Under the pieces are notes generated by a model. That model searched no databases. It worked only from the letters and a program-made list of their open reading frames with translations, and was not told where the DNA came from. From Deinococcus sp. KSM4-11 (GTDB lineage Bacteria; Deinococcota; Deinococci; Deinococcales; Deinococcaceae): a stretch of 64,000 nt of DNA. Positions 1 through 7,743 of the stretch are shown piece after piece. The translations under genes and the position numbers were made by a program. Every line of letters starts with the position of its first letter. Within the stretch, counting starts at the first letter, position 1. The stretch spans positions 124,001-188,000 of the forward strand of contig NZ_SSNX01000006.1 of the NCBI RefSeq assembly GCF_004801415.1, in the 5' to 3' direction.

Positions 1-155
1 GAGCAGGCCTGGGCGACCACCGGACGGGCGGACGGGTTGCGCAGGGTATCGAGGATGCCGGGCGCGTCGAAGGGCACACCGCCGAGGGTGCCCGCGCCGG
101 GCTCTCCCGGCGCGAACAGGGCGGACGTGGTCGGGGACGGAAGGGCGTCAGTCAT
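1..155 (-). CDS. N-terminal part of an unrecognised protein (runs off the window)
   Basis: About 51 codons are visible on the minus strand, starting MTDALPSP and running off the left edge without a stop. Two ATG codons stand in tandem (155 and 158); the choice is arbitrary. A weak purine-rich stretch (GACGAGG) lies just upstream. The visible part is rich in Pro, Gly and Ala and shows no motif I recognise. Codon third positions are GC-rich as in the neighbours, which is the main support for its being coding. It could belong to the same minus-strand module as the genes at 747-6078, but 590 bases with no gene separate them. Confidence 0.45.
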   Translation of the reverse strand, partial: MTDALPSPTTSALFAPGEPGAGTLGGVPFDAPGILDTLRNPSARPVVAQAC

Positions 156-746
156 CATGCCCGCCTCGTCCCGCCGTGGGCGGGTGAGGTGTGGGGGATC
201 GCATCTCGCCCGGACGTCCCGTGCAGTGTCACGGCGGAGCGCTGAAGACCTGGGCGGAGGAGTGGGCACACGTGAACCTGGAGGGATCAGGTCACCGTGG
301 CGAGGTCGAGATGTGAAGCTGGGAGGCGTGACCTCTGCACGGGTCAGCTCGCTCGGATGGTGTGGTCACTCGGCCGGCACGAGGGGAGCGCTGCGAAGTG
401 CGACACTCCTGCGGTCACGCCACGCCGTCGCGTGGCCGCCAGACTGCCCACGTCCACCACCCCACGACACGCTGCTGGGAGTGCATCTGCTGGTGCTCAA
501 GCCCGGCACGACCCCTGGAACGCCACGCGCCCTGTTTCCGCTGACGAGCAAGACGCAACAGGCCTGTGCGCGCAATGGGGTAGGACTCTCTTAGATTCCG
601 GAAATCGCAGAGCGTTGTGAGGGGTTTTGCCGGCGTGCCGTCACGATGTCGCAGAGCGTTGTGAGGGGTTCTGCCGGCGTGCCGTCACGATGTCGCAGAG
701 CGTTGTGAGGAGTTTGGCGCCGCTCAGAAGTCCGGGCCGCAGCTGG
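156..746. other. Gene-free stretch with a short tandem repeat at its right end
   Basis: I see no convincing gene here. Open frames exist on both strands, as expected at this GC content, but they lack ribosome sites, coding-like codon use and recognisable products. The only structure is the 44-base tandem repeat at 606-713. Confidence 0.5.
606..713. repeat. 44-bp tandem repeat, about 2.4 copies
   Basis: Copies begin at 606, 650 and 694, each starting CGCAGAGCGTTGTGAGG. The first two full copies differ at one base (TTTTGCC versus TTCTGCC), and the third breaks off after about 18 bases. It sits just downstream of the minus-strand gene ending at 747, so it could be transcribed as part of its 3' region. 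No open frame crosses it convincingly. Confidence 0.85.
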
Positions 747-2063
747 TCAAACCATGAACGGCGTCTCCGGCAGCCACCACTGTGTCACCAGCGGTGGCTC
801 CATCAGGCGGGATCCGACCTCCCCCTGCAGGAACGCCGCCCGCCGTGCGGACGGCACCCCCCACACCGGACCCCGCAGCCCGCGCGACGCAAATCCATCC
901 AGTTTCCGCAGCACATGGTGGAGCTTGTACTCCCCTGTGTCATACTCCACGGCCACGTCGAACGCCCCCCGATGCCACAGCGCATCCGGCTCCTCGATCC
1001 GGTGCCGCCCCGCCGTGGAGACGGTCCACTGTGAGGGGTACACCACGTTCAGATGCCGCCGCATTTCCCCCACGCCCACCAGGTGCATCAGGGCCGCGTC
1101 GTTGCGGTATGCCAGGGTGGCCGAGCGGAGGTACACCGCCGTCTGCACCTCAAGCGAGGTGTTCGCATGCATCGGTCGCAGCACCGCGTCCACGAATGGC
1201 ACCCCCTCGATGTCCTCGGCACTCAGGCCGTAGTGCCGCCGCAGCTGGGTGTCCGCGATGGCCAGGTCCATCGTCAGGTCAGCCTTGAAGCGCGCGATGC
1301 GGGCCGATCTGGGCTCGCACAGGATGGCCACCGACGAGCGTGGCAGGGGGCTGTCGTCGCGCCTTAGCCGGACGGCCATCGAGGCGGTGATGTGCGGGGT
1401 GTCCCACTCGAAATCAGTGTCCCAGGGTGGCGGTGGCGGTACGTACTGCGCCCGGGTCGGGACGCCGTAATGGATGTCCGGCTCTCCTGCCGGTACCAGG
1501 GGAATCAGGGTCAGGAAGTTGGCGAATGGCGCGGCGGCCGTCTGCCCCATGCTGGGCCGCGGCGTAAAGAGGATGACCTGAAAGCGGTCATGCAGGGCCG
1601 GGGAGCGCAGGCGCTCCCCAATCTCCTTGATGGCCAGTCCCCGGTACCCGCCGGAGGTCATCTGCCCGCCCACCAGGGCCGGGCCGCCGTCGGTCATGAC
1701 CTCGATCAGCTGCCGACCGCCCAGGTAATTCGTCAGGTGGCGGGTGGTGTGCGGGGTCGTGCGCGTCCAGCCGTAGTGCTGCAGGCACAGCCGCAGGTAC
1801 GCCCGGTCCTGCTGTCGTCTCAGGCTGTGGGCTAGGTCTTTGGTACCGAAGACCTGCAGGCGGCCCTGGGGACTGAGCTGGTACATCATGCCGAGCAGGG
1901 TCTGCACGGGCATGAGGACACCGGCGGCGAGCAGGACGTCGAGGCGGTCACAGTGGCGCCGCCCTTCCTCGACAGTCCAGGCGCCGTCGGTCGTGTAGAG
2001 GGTGGTCAGGGCGCGGAGTTCCTCGGGTGTGAGGGTCAACCGTGGAGGAGTCGGAAGGGTCAT
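747..2063 (-). CDS. Replication-relaxation-like protein (winged helix plus nuclease-like fold)
   Basis: 438 aa. Residues about 10-100 read as a winged-helix segment (LTPEELRALTTLYT, then a helix-rich stretch). The C-terminal quarter resembles the Replic_Relax family: PDALW, then AVEYDTGEY, then LRKLDGF, then WGVPSARRAAF. This gives an acidic-x-acidic...Lys pattern of a PD-(D/E)XK-like core. Family members are found with plasmid mobilisation genes and are thought to act on DNA; no activity is shown for this one. The ATG at 2063 has no strong ribosome site, so the start is the least certain part. It lies 76 bases downstream of the hypothetical gene at 2140-2745 and probably shares its transcript. 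Family assignment is from motif pattern only. Confidence 0.6.
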   Translation of the reverse strand: MTLPTPPRLTLTPEELRALTTLYTTDGAWTVEEGRRHCDRLDVLLAAGVLMPVQTLLGMMYQLSPQGRLQVFGTKDLAHSLRRQQDRAYLRLCLQHYGWTRTTPHTTRHLTNYLGGRQLIEVMTDGGPALVGGQMTSGGYRGLAIKEIGERLRSPALHDRFQVILFTPRPSMGQTAAAPFANFLTLIPLVPAGEPDIHYGVPTRAQYVPPPPPWDTDFEWDTPHITASMAVRLRRDDSPLPRSSVAILCEPRSARIARFKADLTMDLAIADTQLRRHYGLSAEDIEGVPFVDAVLRPMHANTSLEVQTAVYLRSATLAYRNDAALMHLVGVGEMRRHLNVVYPSQWTVSTAGRHRIEEPDALWHRGAFDVAVEYDTGEYKLHHVLRKLDGFASRGLRGPVWGVPSARRAAFLQGEVGSRLMEPPLVTQWWLPETPFMV

Positions 2064-2139
2064 GGGCGGGGCTCAGGAGTGGGACTCGGCATGGGTAGCT
2101 GGATGCTGAACGTGGTCATGACTGGGTTCGATGCACGCC

Positions 2140-2745
2140 TCAGCTCTTGCCTTTCGTGCCGCCCGTTCCCTTTTTTGTGGCCGGTTTCACCGGGGCTTTG
2201 GGGTCTGTTTTGGTGGTCGGCGGGGAGCTGACCTGCCGCGCCTGCTTGCGCATCGCGTGGATGGTCGCCACGTCCAGGTGACCCTCCCGCAGGCTGTCGA
2301 TGGACACCCGGAACTTCGGATCGGCCTTCAACAGGGCGTACGTGGTCTCCGTCCGTTTCGTCTGAATCCACTCCTCGATGGCGCTCGCATCATCCGGGAT
2401 GAGGATCAGTTCCTCGCCCATCTTGTGCTCCACCACCCGGTTGTTCCGCCCCAGGTAGCGCACGGTGACCGTCTCGTTCAGGGGGGCGGCGATGATGATG
2501 TCCGCGTTCAGTGCCTCCTCGAAATCCAGGATCGCCAGCATCCGCTCGGCCTCCGGAATCGTGCCCACCACCTCACTCCAGCGGCGCAGCTGCTGTCCGT
2601 TTTTGGTGGTCAACGGATCCGGCGCGGCCCCATCCGTGGGGGCGTCCTGATGATCCAGCCAGGTGCCGCTCAGGGGATCGGACGGGTTCTCAACCGGGCG
2701 CTCAGGGCTAGGTGGGGTGGCGGGCGGGGTGGTGGTGTCGGTCAT
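2140..2745 (-). CDS. Hypothetical protein with disordered ends
   Basis: 201 aa, unrecognised. A GGAGGC ribosome site sits a few bases before the ATG at 2745. Residues 1-45 are Pro/Thr/Asp-rich and probably disordered. Residues about 50-165 look folded (alternating hydrophobic segments such as ILDFEEALNADIIIAAPL and EELILIPDDASAIEEW). The last 30 residues are Lys/Thr/Gly/Pro-rich and basic, ending KKGTGGTKGKS. A basic tail next to a DNA-processing-like partner at 747-2063 would suit nucleic-acid binding, but that is inference. Confidence 0.7.
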   Translation of the reverse strand: MTDTTTPPATPPSPERPVENPSDPLSGTWLDHQDAPTDGAAPDPLTTKNGQQLRRWSEVVGTIPEAERMLAILDFEEALNADIIIAAPLNETVTVRYLGRNNRVVEHKMGEELILIPDDASAIEEWIQTKRTETTYALLKADPKFRVSIDSLREGHLDVATIHAMRKQARQVSSPPTTKTDPKAPVKPATKKGTGGTKGKS

Positions 2746-2880
2746 GGTGCCTCCGAAGGCACCTTCTCAACGGAGGGGTTTCGAGTGCAAGTGTCGGTTC
2801 CCGTGGGGGGCCGGCGTGCGGGGTCTGCCGTCGAGTTGACCGTGGTGGCAGACCCCGGCGGGCCGACTGAGGAGGGAGAA

Positions 2881-3240
2881 CGCAGGTCCGTTGAGGTTCC
2901 AGCTGGCTATGCTGACTTCCGGATTTTCGTGGGAGCTGGGGCGTCAGATGCGGGAAGGCGCAGGTGCTTTGGGGCCCGTTGGGCCAGGTCGACTGCTGGA
3001 TTTCCGTGTGGATCGTGATGCCAGGATAGGCAGAGCGCAGCCGCATTCAGGTTCCAGAAGAGGCAGAACGCAGCCGCATTCAGGTTCCAGAAGAGGCAGA
3101 ACGCAGGTGCTTTGAGGCTTCGTTGGGCCATGCTGATCCCCAGGTTCCTGTCGGAATTGGAACGCAGAACAAGGTGGAACACAGGTGCATTCAGGCCCCT
3201 TCGGGCCAGGTCGCGGTCGGCGTGCGACGGGCACCGTTAG
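2881..3240. repeat. Degenerate repeat array, period about 79 bp
   Basis: Related units beginning CGCAGGT (or GCGCAGCC, ACACAGGT) start near 2881, 2959, 3038, 3103 and 3183. The best-conserved core reads roughly CGCAGGTGCTTTGAGGC followed by CGTTGGGCCA. Spacing is 78-80 bases except where the 33-base tandem repeat is inserted. Units differ by many substitutions, so it is an old array. On the minus strand the units translate to a recurring TCVLP-like peptide in changing frames, so I read it as a DNA repeat rather than a protein repeat. Confidence 0.6.
3028..3106. repeat. 33-bp tandem repeat, about 2.4 copies
   Basis: Units start at 3028, 3061 and 3094, each beginning AGGCAGARCGCAG. The two full units differ at one base (GAGCG versus GAACG). 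It is nested inside the 79-base degenerate array and looks like a recent local duplication of part of one unit. Confidence 0.85.
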
Positions 3241-4190
3241 ACCTGGTGAATCCAGGCGATGGACTGGGAAATTGAGGAGCATCAGCGGTCGTCACACCTC
3301 CGAACGGGCATCGGATGTTCAGGGGACGACGGGGCCTGATGGGCCATGGCGGACATAGGGGTATGGCCGTTTGGAAGGCCGGAGGAGGGGGCCACGATGA
3401 GGAAATCATGGTGGGCGTGAGGCCGTTTCAGGTCGGCAACCGGGGCGTGTGCGGGGCAGCGGTGGGTGTCTTCAGTGGTGGGTTGATACCGGCAGTGCCT
3501 CGTATGACCCCGCTTCCAGGGAGCATTGCGCCGCGCGAATCGACCCGGTCATCCCACGGCGAAGCCAGACCGTGATGACGAAATCTGGGGTCTCGACGGC
3601 GTGATGTGTGCCTGCGTTCGGAGGTCGATTTTGTTCTTTCGTTCGGCCTGGTATCCCGTCGATGCTGGTCGTGGAAATGGGGATGGGCCTGGGTCTGGGT
3701 TTGTTAAACGCCCGGGTCTGGGCTGGTCAGATGCCTGCTGGTGACCCCTCAATGTGGACGGCCAGAGCACAGGAGGTCAGGGTATGGGTGGCGTCGTTGA
3801 GCCTTGCAGGGTGGTGAACCTAGGGATGGTCGGTGGGGACGTGGGACTCCGGAATCGAGGCGTCCAGCCTGCGGACTGGCCAGTTCGGGCCGACAGGCGG
3901 TGGGTAGGACAGGCCGGGAGGGGGCGGTGGGGGCCGTCGTCAGTCGTGCCTGAAGAGATGCGTCTGGGCGTTCGGAGTTCTGCTGGAGGCATGGGGGACG
4001 GGTGCCGGCGGCGCGCGAATGATGCGGCCGGTGGTGCCTGGTGAGGACAGCCGCGCCCGATGGTGCGGGTGCGGAAGGGCGGTCTGATGGCACCTGCAGG
4101 GCAGCTCCGGCACCGTCTGGGCAGGGGTGGGTGACCCACAGAAGGACGGCCCACGGTGTGCTCACGCGGGCCGGTGGATGGGGGTTGCGG

Positions 4191-5174
4191 TCAGGACGCC
4201 AGGGCGGCCACCTGCAGTTCTGGCCAGTTCCCCACGCGGATACCGTCGGCGCCTTCGCCCCGGATCAGGGCGTCCACGGCCGCGTTCACGTTCGGGTGCA
4301 CGACGTAACAGCCCTTCGCGCGCACCTCGATGGCGAGGCTGAACGCGGCACTTTTGCGCCGGTGCATGAGGCCCGTGGTCTGGTCTTTGCTGAGGCCCAG
4401 CAGGGGCCAGAACATGTCGTTGTCGAAGGTTTCGCGGAAGGTGCGGCCGTGCAGGGTCGAGATGGCGGAGATGCCCAGGTTCGCGGCCCGTGCGACCAGG
4501 ATCACGTCGTCGTTGTATCCCACCTCGTCGAGCAGGACTTCTTGCGGTCCGCCGTTGCGGATCGCGCGGCCGAGCTTTTCGCTTTGCCGTGCCGGGTCGC
4601 CGACCTTGATGCGCCGGACGTGCCGCAGGAAGGGGTGGGGGCGGTCACCGTCGCCGGTGATTTCGTTGGAGGAATCGATGATGATCAGGCCCTTGCCGAG
4701 GGTCTCGCCGCGGATGCGGGCGATGTCACGGAGCAGGGTGGTTTTGCCCACGGCGGGCGGGCCGATCGCGAGGATGCCGGTGGCCAGTTCGATGTAGCGG
4801 CGCAGGGGTTCGGCGACGTAGGCCGTGACCCGGGCCACGCGGATGACGACCGAGATCACCAGCTCGTCTTCGTCGAACTCAGCGGAGATGCGGTGCAGGG
4901 TACCGTCGATGCCCTGGCGGCCGTCGCTGCGGAACTTGCGGGCCAGCTGGCCGAGCAGGTACAGCAGGTCGCCGGGCGTCACTTCGATGGGGTAATCGAC
5001 GCGGACACCGTCGAGTTTGACGCCGAAGTCCATGCCCAGATCGAGGTACATCTCCTCGATCACATGGATGTTGTCTTCGACACATTGCCGCATCTGATCG
5101 GGCAGGATTTTCAGGACAGCGTGGTACTCGGCGGGGGTCGTGATGTCCATCGGCGGTGGTGGGGACAGGGGCAT
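4191..5174 (-). CDS. SpoIIIAA/Ycf45-like AAA ATPase
   Basis: 327 aa from the ATG at 5174, chosen because AGGTGA lies five bases before it; a GTG at 5183 in the same frame is possible. The Walker A is GPPAVGKTT, followed by a Walker B-like GLIIIDSSNEITGD and a second acidic motif QEVLLDEVGYND. This order, and the N-terminal segment on the effect of degree-of-degeneracy of ligand sites, matches SpoIIIAA/Ycf45-type ATPases, relatives of the VirB11/secretion ATPases. The R3H nucleic-acid-binding domain often found at the C-terminus is not evident. It follows the lytic transglycosylase by 29 bases, which hints at an envelope-spanning role, as for secretion ATPases; that is inference. Confidence 0.8.
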   Translation of the reverse strand: MPLSPPPPMDITTPAEYHAVLKILPDQMRQCVEDNIHVIEEMYLDLGMDFGVKLDGVRVDYPIEVTPGDLLYLLGQLARKFRSDGRQGIDGTLHRISAEFDEDELVISVVIRVARVTAYVAEPLRRYIELATGILAIGPPAVGKTTLLRDIARIRGETLGKGLIIIDSSNEITGDGDRPHPFLRHVRRIKVGDPARQSEKLGRAIRNGGPQEVLLDEVGYNDDVILVARAANLGISAISTLHGRTFRETFDNDMFWPLLGLSKDQTTGLMHRRKSAAFSLAIEVRAKGCYVVHPNVNAAVDALIRGEGADGIRVGNWPELQVAALAS

Positions 5175-5203
5175 TCGGGTCACCTGGGAAGGGGCTCAGG
5201 GAG

Positions 5204-6078
5204 TCAGTGGGCGGCGCGGATGACGGTGGTGCTCGGCGGTGTGGCAGGGGTGCTGGGCGTGCCGGATTGCAGGACGGTGGTGGTGATGCCGGGGGTGGTG
5301 ACGGTGGGCGGCACGATGGTCAGGGGAGCTGGAACTGGCGCTGGTGTGGGGGGTGCGGTGGGGCTGGAGGTGGCCTTTGCGGGGCTGGCGGTGGCCTTGG
5401 TGGAGCCCGTGAGGGGCCTGGTGGGCCGGGGTGTGGCGGGCGCGCCTGGGGCGGTCTGTGGACGGCGGGGCAGGGTCGCGGCGGGTGCTCTTGCGGGGGC
5501 AGCGGCCGCGTTCGCTCTGGCGGGCGTCGGGGATGCTGGGGCGCTGCGGACGGGTGCAGTCGGGGCGGGAGCGGGGCGGGTGCTGGCAGCGCGCACGGTG
5601 GGCTGTGTGGCGGCCTGCTGGAAGGCCGCGTAATACCCGAGCACCCTGGTCACGTGCGTGCATGTTTCGGCAATGTCCGGCAGGCCGCCGGCGGCGCGTA
5701 CGGTGCCTGGTCCGGCGATGTACGCCGCGAGGGCGAGGGGAACGGTGCGGAATTGCGCGAGCATCAACGCGAGGTACCGGGCGGAGCCGTACAGATTCTG
5801 GACGGGATCGAAGGGCGCGCGAACGCCCATATCGCGTGCCGTTCCTGGCATCAGCTGACCCATTCCGAGGGCTCCGGCGCCACTGACGTGGGGCACCACT
5901 GGCTTTCCTGGGTGATCATGGCGAGGAACAGCAGGGGGGCGAGGCGGTACTGGCGGTCGGCGAGCAGGGCCACCGGTTGCAGGTCATAGCGGGGCGCGCA
6001 CGCGGGCGCTGCTGGAGCGGTGGCCGTGAGGAGGCACGCGCCCAGGGCGGCGCCCGCAGTGAGGCGCCGGCGGGCCAT
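5204..6078 (-). pseudogene. Lytic transglycosylase (SLT domain), broken by a one-base frameshift
   Basis: The first part, from ATG 6078, reads MARRRLTAGAALGACLL (signal peptide) and reaches FLAMITQESQW, the catalytic-Glu motif of goose-type/SLT transglycosylases. The frame then runs into a stop at 5851. A second frame continues the same domain with PHVSGAGALGMGQLMPG, the next SLT motif. One extra C in the run of four C near 5896 would join them into about 290 aa. The last 120 residues are a Pro/Ala/Thr-rich, probably wall-spanning tail. The enzyme would cut peptidoglycan in the periplasm. The break is either a real mutation or a homopolymer error. Upstream coupling to the small frame at 6078-6188 (TGATG) suggests an operon. 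Confidence 0.8.
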
Positions 6079-6188
6079 CAGCTGGGGGTGCCGGGGTGGG
6101 GCCGGGTGACCGCGCGGGGCGGCAGGGCACTGGCGGGCGTGGCGTTGGCCTGGCGTTCGTCGATGTTGACGAGGGTGCGCGCAATCAC
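6078..6188 (-). CDS. Small frame coupled to the transglycosylase gene
   Basis: 36 codons from a GTG at 6188, ending in a TGA that overlaps the next ATG (TGATG), a layout typical of translational coupling. Codon use looks coding (VIARTLVNIDERQANATP). The open frame extends a little further upstream, through a hydrophobic stretch ILLAV, without an ATG. It may therefore be the 3' end of a truncated membrane protein whose start has been lost. No ribosome site is visible and the opposite-strand gene at 6199 starts close by. Confidence 0.35.
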   Translation of the reverse strand: MIARTLVNIDERQANATPASALPPRAVTRPHPGTPS

Positions 6189-6198
6189 GGCCAGCAGG

Positions 6199-6438
6199 AT
6201 GACCGGCGCGGACGTCCGGCCCCTGATCCTGCCGGTTCACCCGGCGGATGTACGCCGCCTGGTGCACGGCGGATCGGTGGTGGCGTTCGTGACCTGCGCT
6301 GGTCTGACGGTGGACGATGTCGAGGTGTTCGCGCCGGCGCCGGAGGCCGAGATCTGGAACGACATGATGCTGGCCGAGGACGCCACGGCGCAGCTCGCGG
6401 CCCGGGTCGCCACGTGGCCACTGACCCCCCCGACCTGA
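6199..6438 (+). CDS. Small hypothetical protein
   Basis: 79 aa from the ATG at 6199 (MTGADVRPLILPVHPADV). Earlier in-frame starts exist at 6163 (ATG) and 6175 (GTG), and none has a well-placed ribosome site. Codon third positions are strongly GC-rich and the protein has a folded look: beta-like segments around Val/Phe, then an acidic helix EAEIWNDMMLAEDATAQLAAR. The opening RPLILPVHPADVRRLVHGG faintly recalls ASCH-type beta-barrel proteins, but I would not assign it. Confidence 0.55.
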   Translation: MTGADVRPLILPVHPADVRRLVHGGSVVAFVTCAGLTVDDVEVFAPAPEAEIWNDMMLAEDATAQLAARVATWPLTPPT

Positions 6439-6556
6439 CCGCCGGGACGGTCCACTTCCCGCGTGCTGTGAACCGCGCCGCCCCATGCCCTGTGGCGACG
6501 GAGCGTTCCGCCCTGTCCCGGCCAACCCCCATCCCCGCCTTGCAAGGAGTGCCACC

Positions 6557-7039
6557 ATGACCCAGTTGCTTCGTTCGACGTCCGCGTTCATGCCCCGACT
6601 GCTCGACGGGGCGCCCTCCCTGACTGCCCGGCTGCTGGTGCATCCGGGATCGCTGGTGCTGCTGGCGACCCACGGCGAGACTGGCGTGGACTGCTCGCCG
6701 CGCGGCGACCCCGGGCAGGCAGCGTTCGTGGACGACCCGCACACCCTGGTGCTGCCGGATCGCCCCGGTAACAACCGCATCGACAGCATCCGCAACATCC
6801 TGCATGACCCGCAGGTCGGCCTGCTGTTCCTGGTACCGGGAGTCAACGAGGGCTTCCGGGTCAATGGGGTCGCGCGGCTCACCCGCGATCCGGCGGTGCT
6901 GGAGCGGTACGCCTATCTCGGCCGGCCGCCCGTCACCCTGATCGTCGTGGAGGTGCACGAAGCGTTCTTGCACTGCGCCCGTGCCCTGCTGCGCTCCGAC
7001 GAATATGCAATTGGATATGAGTCACCAGTCTTCGCCTAG
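6557..7039 (+). CDS. Pyridoxamine 5'-phosphate oxidase-family flavoprotein, 3' end lost
   Basis: 160 aa from the ATG at 6557, with AAGGAGT seven bases before it. The sequence matches the FMN-binding split-barrel family of the MSMEG_1061 type: SLVLLATHGETGVDCSPRGD, then a FVDDPHTLVLPDRPGNNRIDSIRNIL block, then GFRVNGVARLTRDP. Relatives continue some 40 residues past the CA(R/K)ALLRS helix. Here that helix is followed directly by EYAIGYESPVFA and a stop, inside DNA of much lower GC. The C-terminal helix has thus been replaced by foreign sequence, and function is doubtful. The family reduces or oxidises small substrates with FMN or F420; the substrate is unknown. Confidence 0.75.
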   Translation: MTQLLRSTSAFMPRLLDGAPSLTARLLVHPGSLVLLATHGETGVDCSPRGDPGQAAFVDDPHTLVLPDRPGNNRIDSIRNILHDPQVGLLFLVPGVNEGFRVNGVARLTRDPAVLERYAYLGRPPVTLIVVEVHEAFLHCARALLRSDEYAIGYESPVFA

Positions 7040-7326
7040 GTGCCTATGCCCGAGCAAAAGGAAGAATGAGTCGAAGGAGAGCAAAGAGAAAGGTGGATCA
7101 GAGCAATTATCATATCCACTGCTTGATATACACTCCTATCCTCTAATGTCATCCTACCCAGAACAACTTCTGCCGTCATTCCTGACGTGAGGCTTGAATA
7201 AAGGCCGCTGCCGGAAAAACCACCTTTGCCCGGAGTGCGGACGCACCCTGCTTCCAGAGGCCGTCGATCCACCGTACTGTCTGATGGAGTTCACACCGAA
7301 CAGTCCCAACCTTTCTCGATGAGCCT
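7003..7326. other. AT-rich patch between genes, probably foreign
   Basis: From about 7003 the GC content drops sharply until about 7200, with oligo-A/T such as GAATATGCAATTGG. The patch cuts the oxidase-family gene. Its right side holds a 42-codon frame (7194-7322, TTG start) with CPECGRTLLP and two more cysteines, like a zinc-ribbon remnant, but no ribosome site. No inverted ends or target duplication were found. Confidence 0.5.
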
Positions 7327-7416
7327 TGAATGGTGGGCACAGGGGGTTGTCCTCGCTAGGATGAGTTCCTGAGGCGGCCGGCCCGGCAGGACTCTCTATA
7401 CGCAGAGGAGATGGGC

Positions 7417-7698
7417 ATGGGAGTCAAGATGCTGAGTGAGACGCAGGCACACCTGTTGAACTGGATCAAACTGGGTACCCTGCTCGAGCGGACAGACATG
7501 ACCGGAGCTGGTGAACACCTCGAATACTTCATGGGCGGCGCGGCAGTGGAACGCTCGGAGATCGAAGCGCTGGAATCCCAGGGGCTGATCGAAGCCCTGA
7601 GTACGTGGACCATTCACGACTACGGGTACGTGCGGTATGGCCTCACCACCTTCGGACTCACGGTGCTGCACACCTACGAACAAGAGGGCTCCGGATGA
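7417..7698 (+). CDS. Small hypothetical protein
   Basis: 93 aa. The ATG at 7417 is preferred over the one at 7411 because GAGGAG ends six bases before 7417 but abuts 7411. The protein is helix-rich with an ordered middle (TGAGEHLEYFMGGAAVERSEIEAL) and an aromatic C-terminal part (YGYVRYGLTTFGLTVL). The last half could be a small winged-helix unit, but there is no clear family match. It stands alone, followed by convergent DNA of the MBL-fold gene. Confidence 0.7.
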   Translation: MGVKMLSETQAHLLNWIKLGTLLERTDMTGAGEHLEYFMGGAAVERSEIEALESQGLIEALSTWTIHDYGYVRYGLTTFGLTVLHTYEQEGSG

Positions 7699-7743
7699 GC
7701 CGCCATGGGCCTGCAAGGCGGCTTCAAGCACGCCCAGTCCCCT

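Larger units (their letters stand above)
2746..4190. other. 1.4-kb gene-free stretch with degenerate repeats
   Basis: No gene can be supported. The left half (2881-3240) holds a repeat of about 79 bases period plus a 33-base tandem duplication. The right half (about 3300-4190) is G-rich on the plus strand and has many short frames without ribosome sites or coherent products. The stretch splits the minus-strand module in two. It may be where genes were lost, or a repeat-rich non-coding locus like the small non-coding repeats known from D. radiodurans. Confidence 0.5.

Noticed and set aside
2881..3240. Possible CRISPR array because of regularly spaced repeats
   Set aside because: The spacing is regular but repeats are degenerate, lack a conserved palindromic unit of 24-40 bases and have no unrelated spacers; no cas genes are near.
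4041..5633. Long plus-strand frame opposite the SpoIIIAA-like ATPase and the transglycosylase tail
   Set aside because: It mirrors clear minus-strand genes and its product is Gly/Val/Ala-rich without any fold.
7194..7322. 42-codon frame with CPECGRTLLP as a zinc-ribbon gene
   Set aside because: TTG start without ribosome site, in a foreign AT-rich patch; kept only as a possible remnant within that entry.
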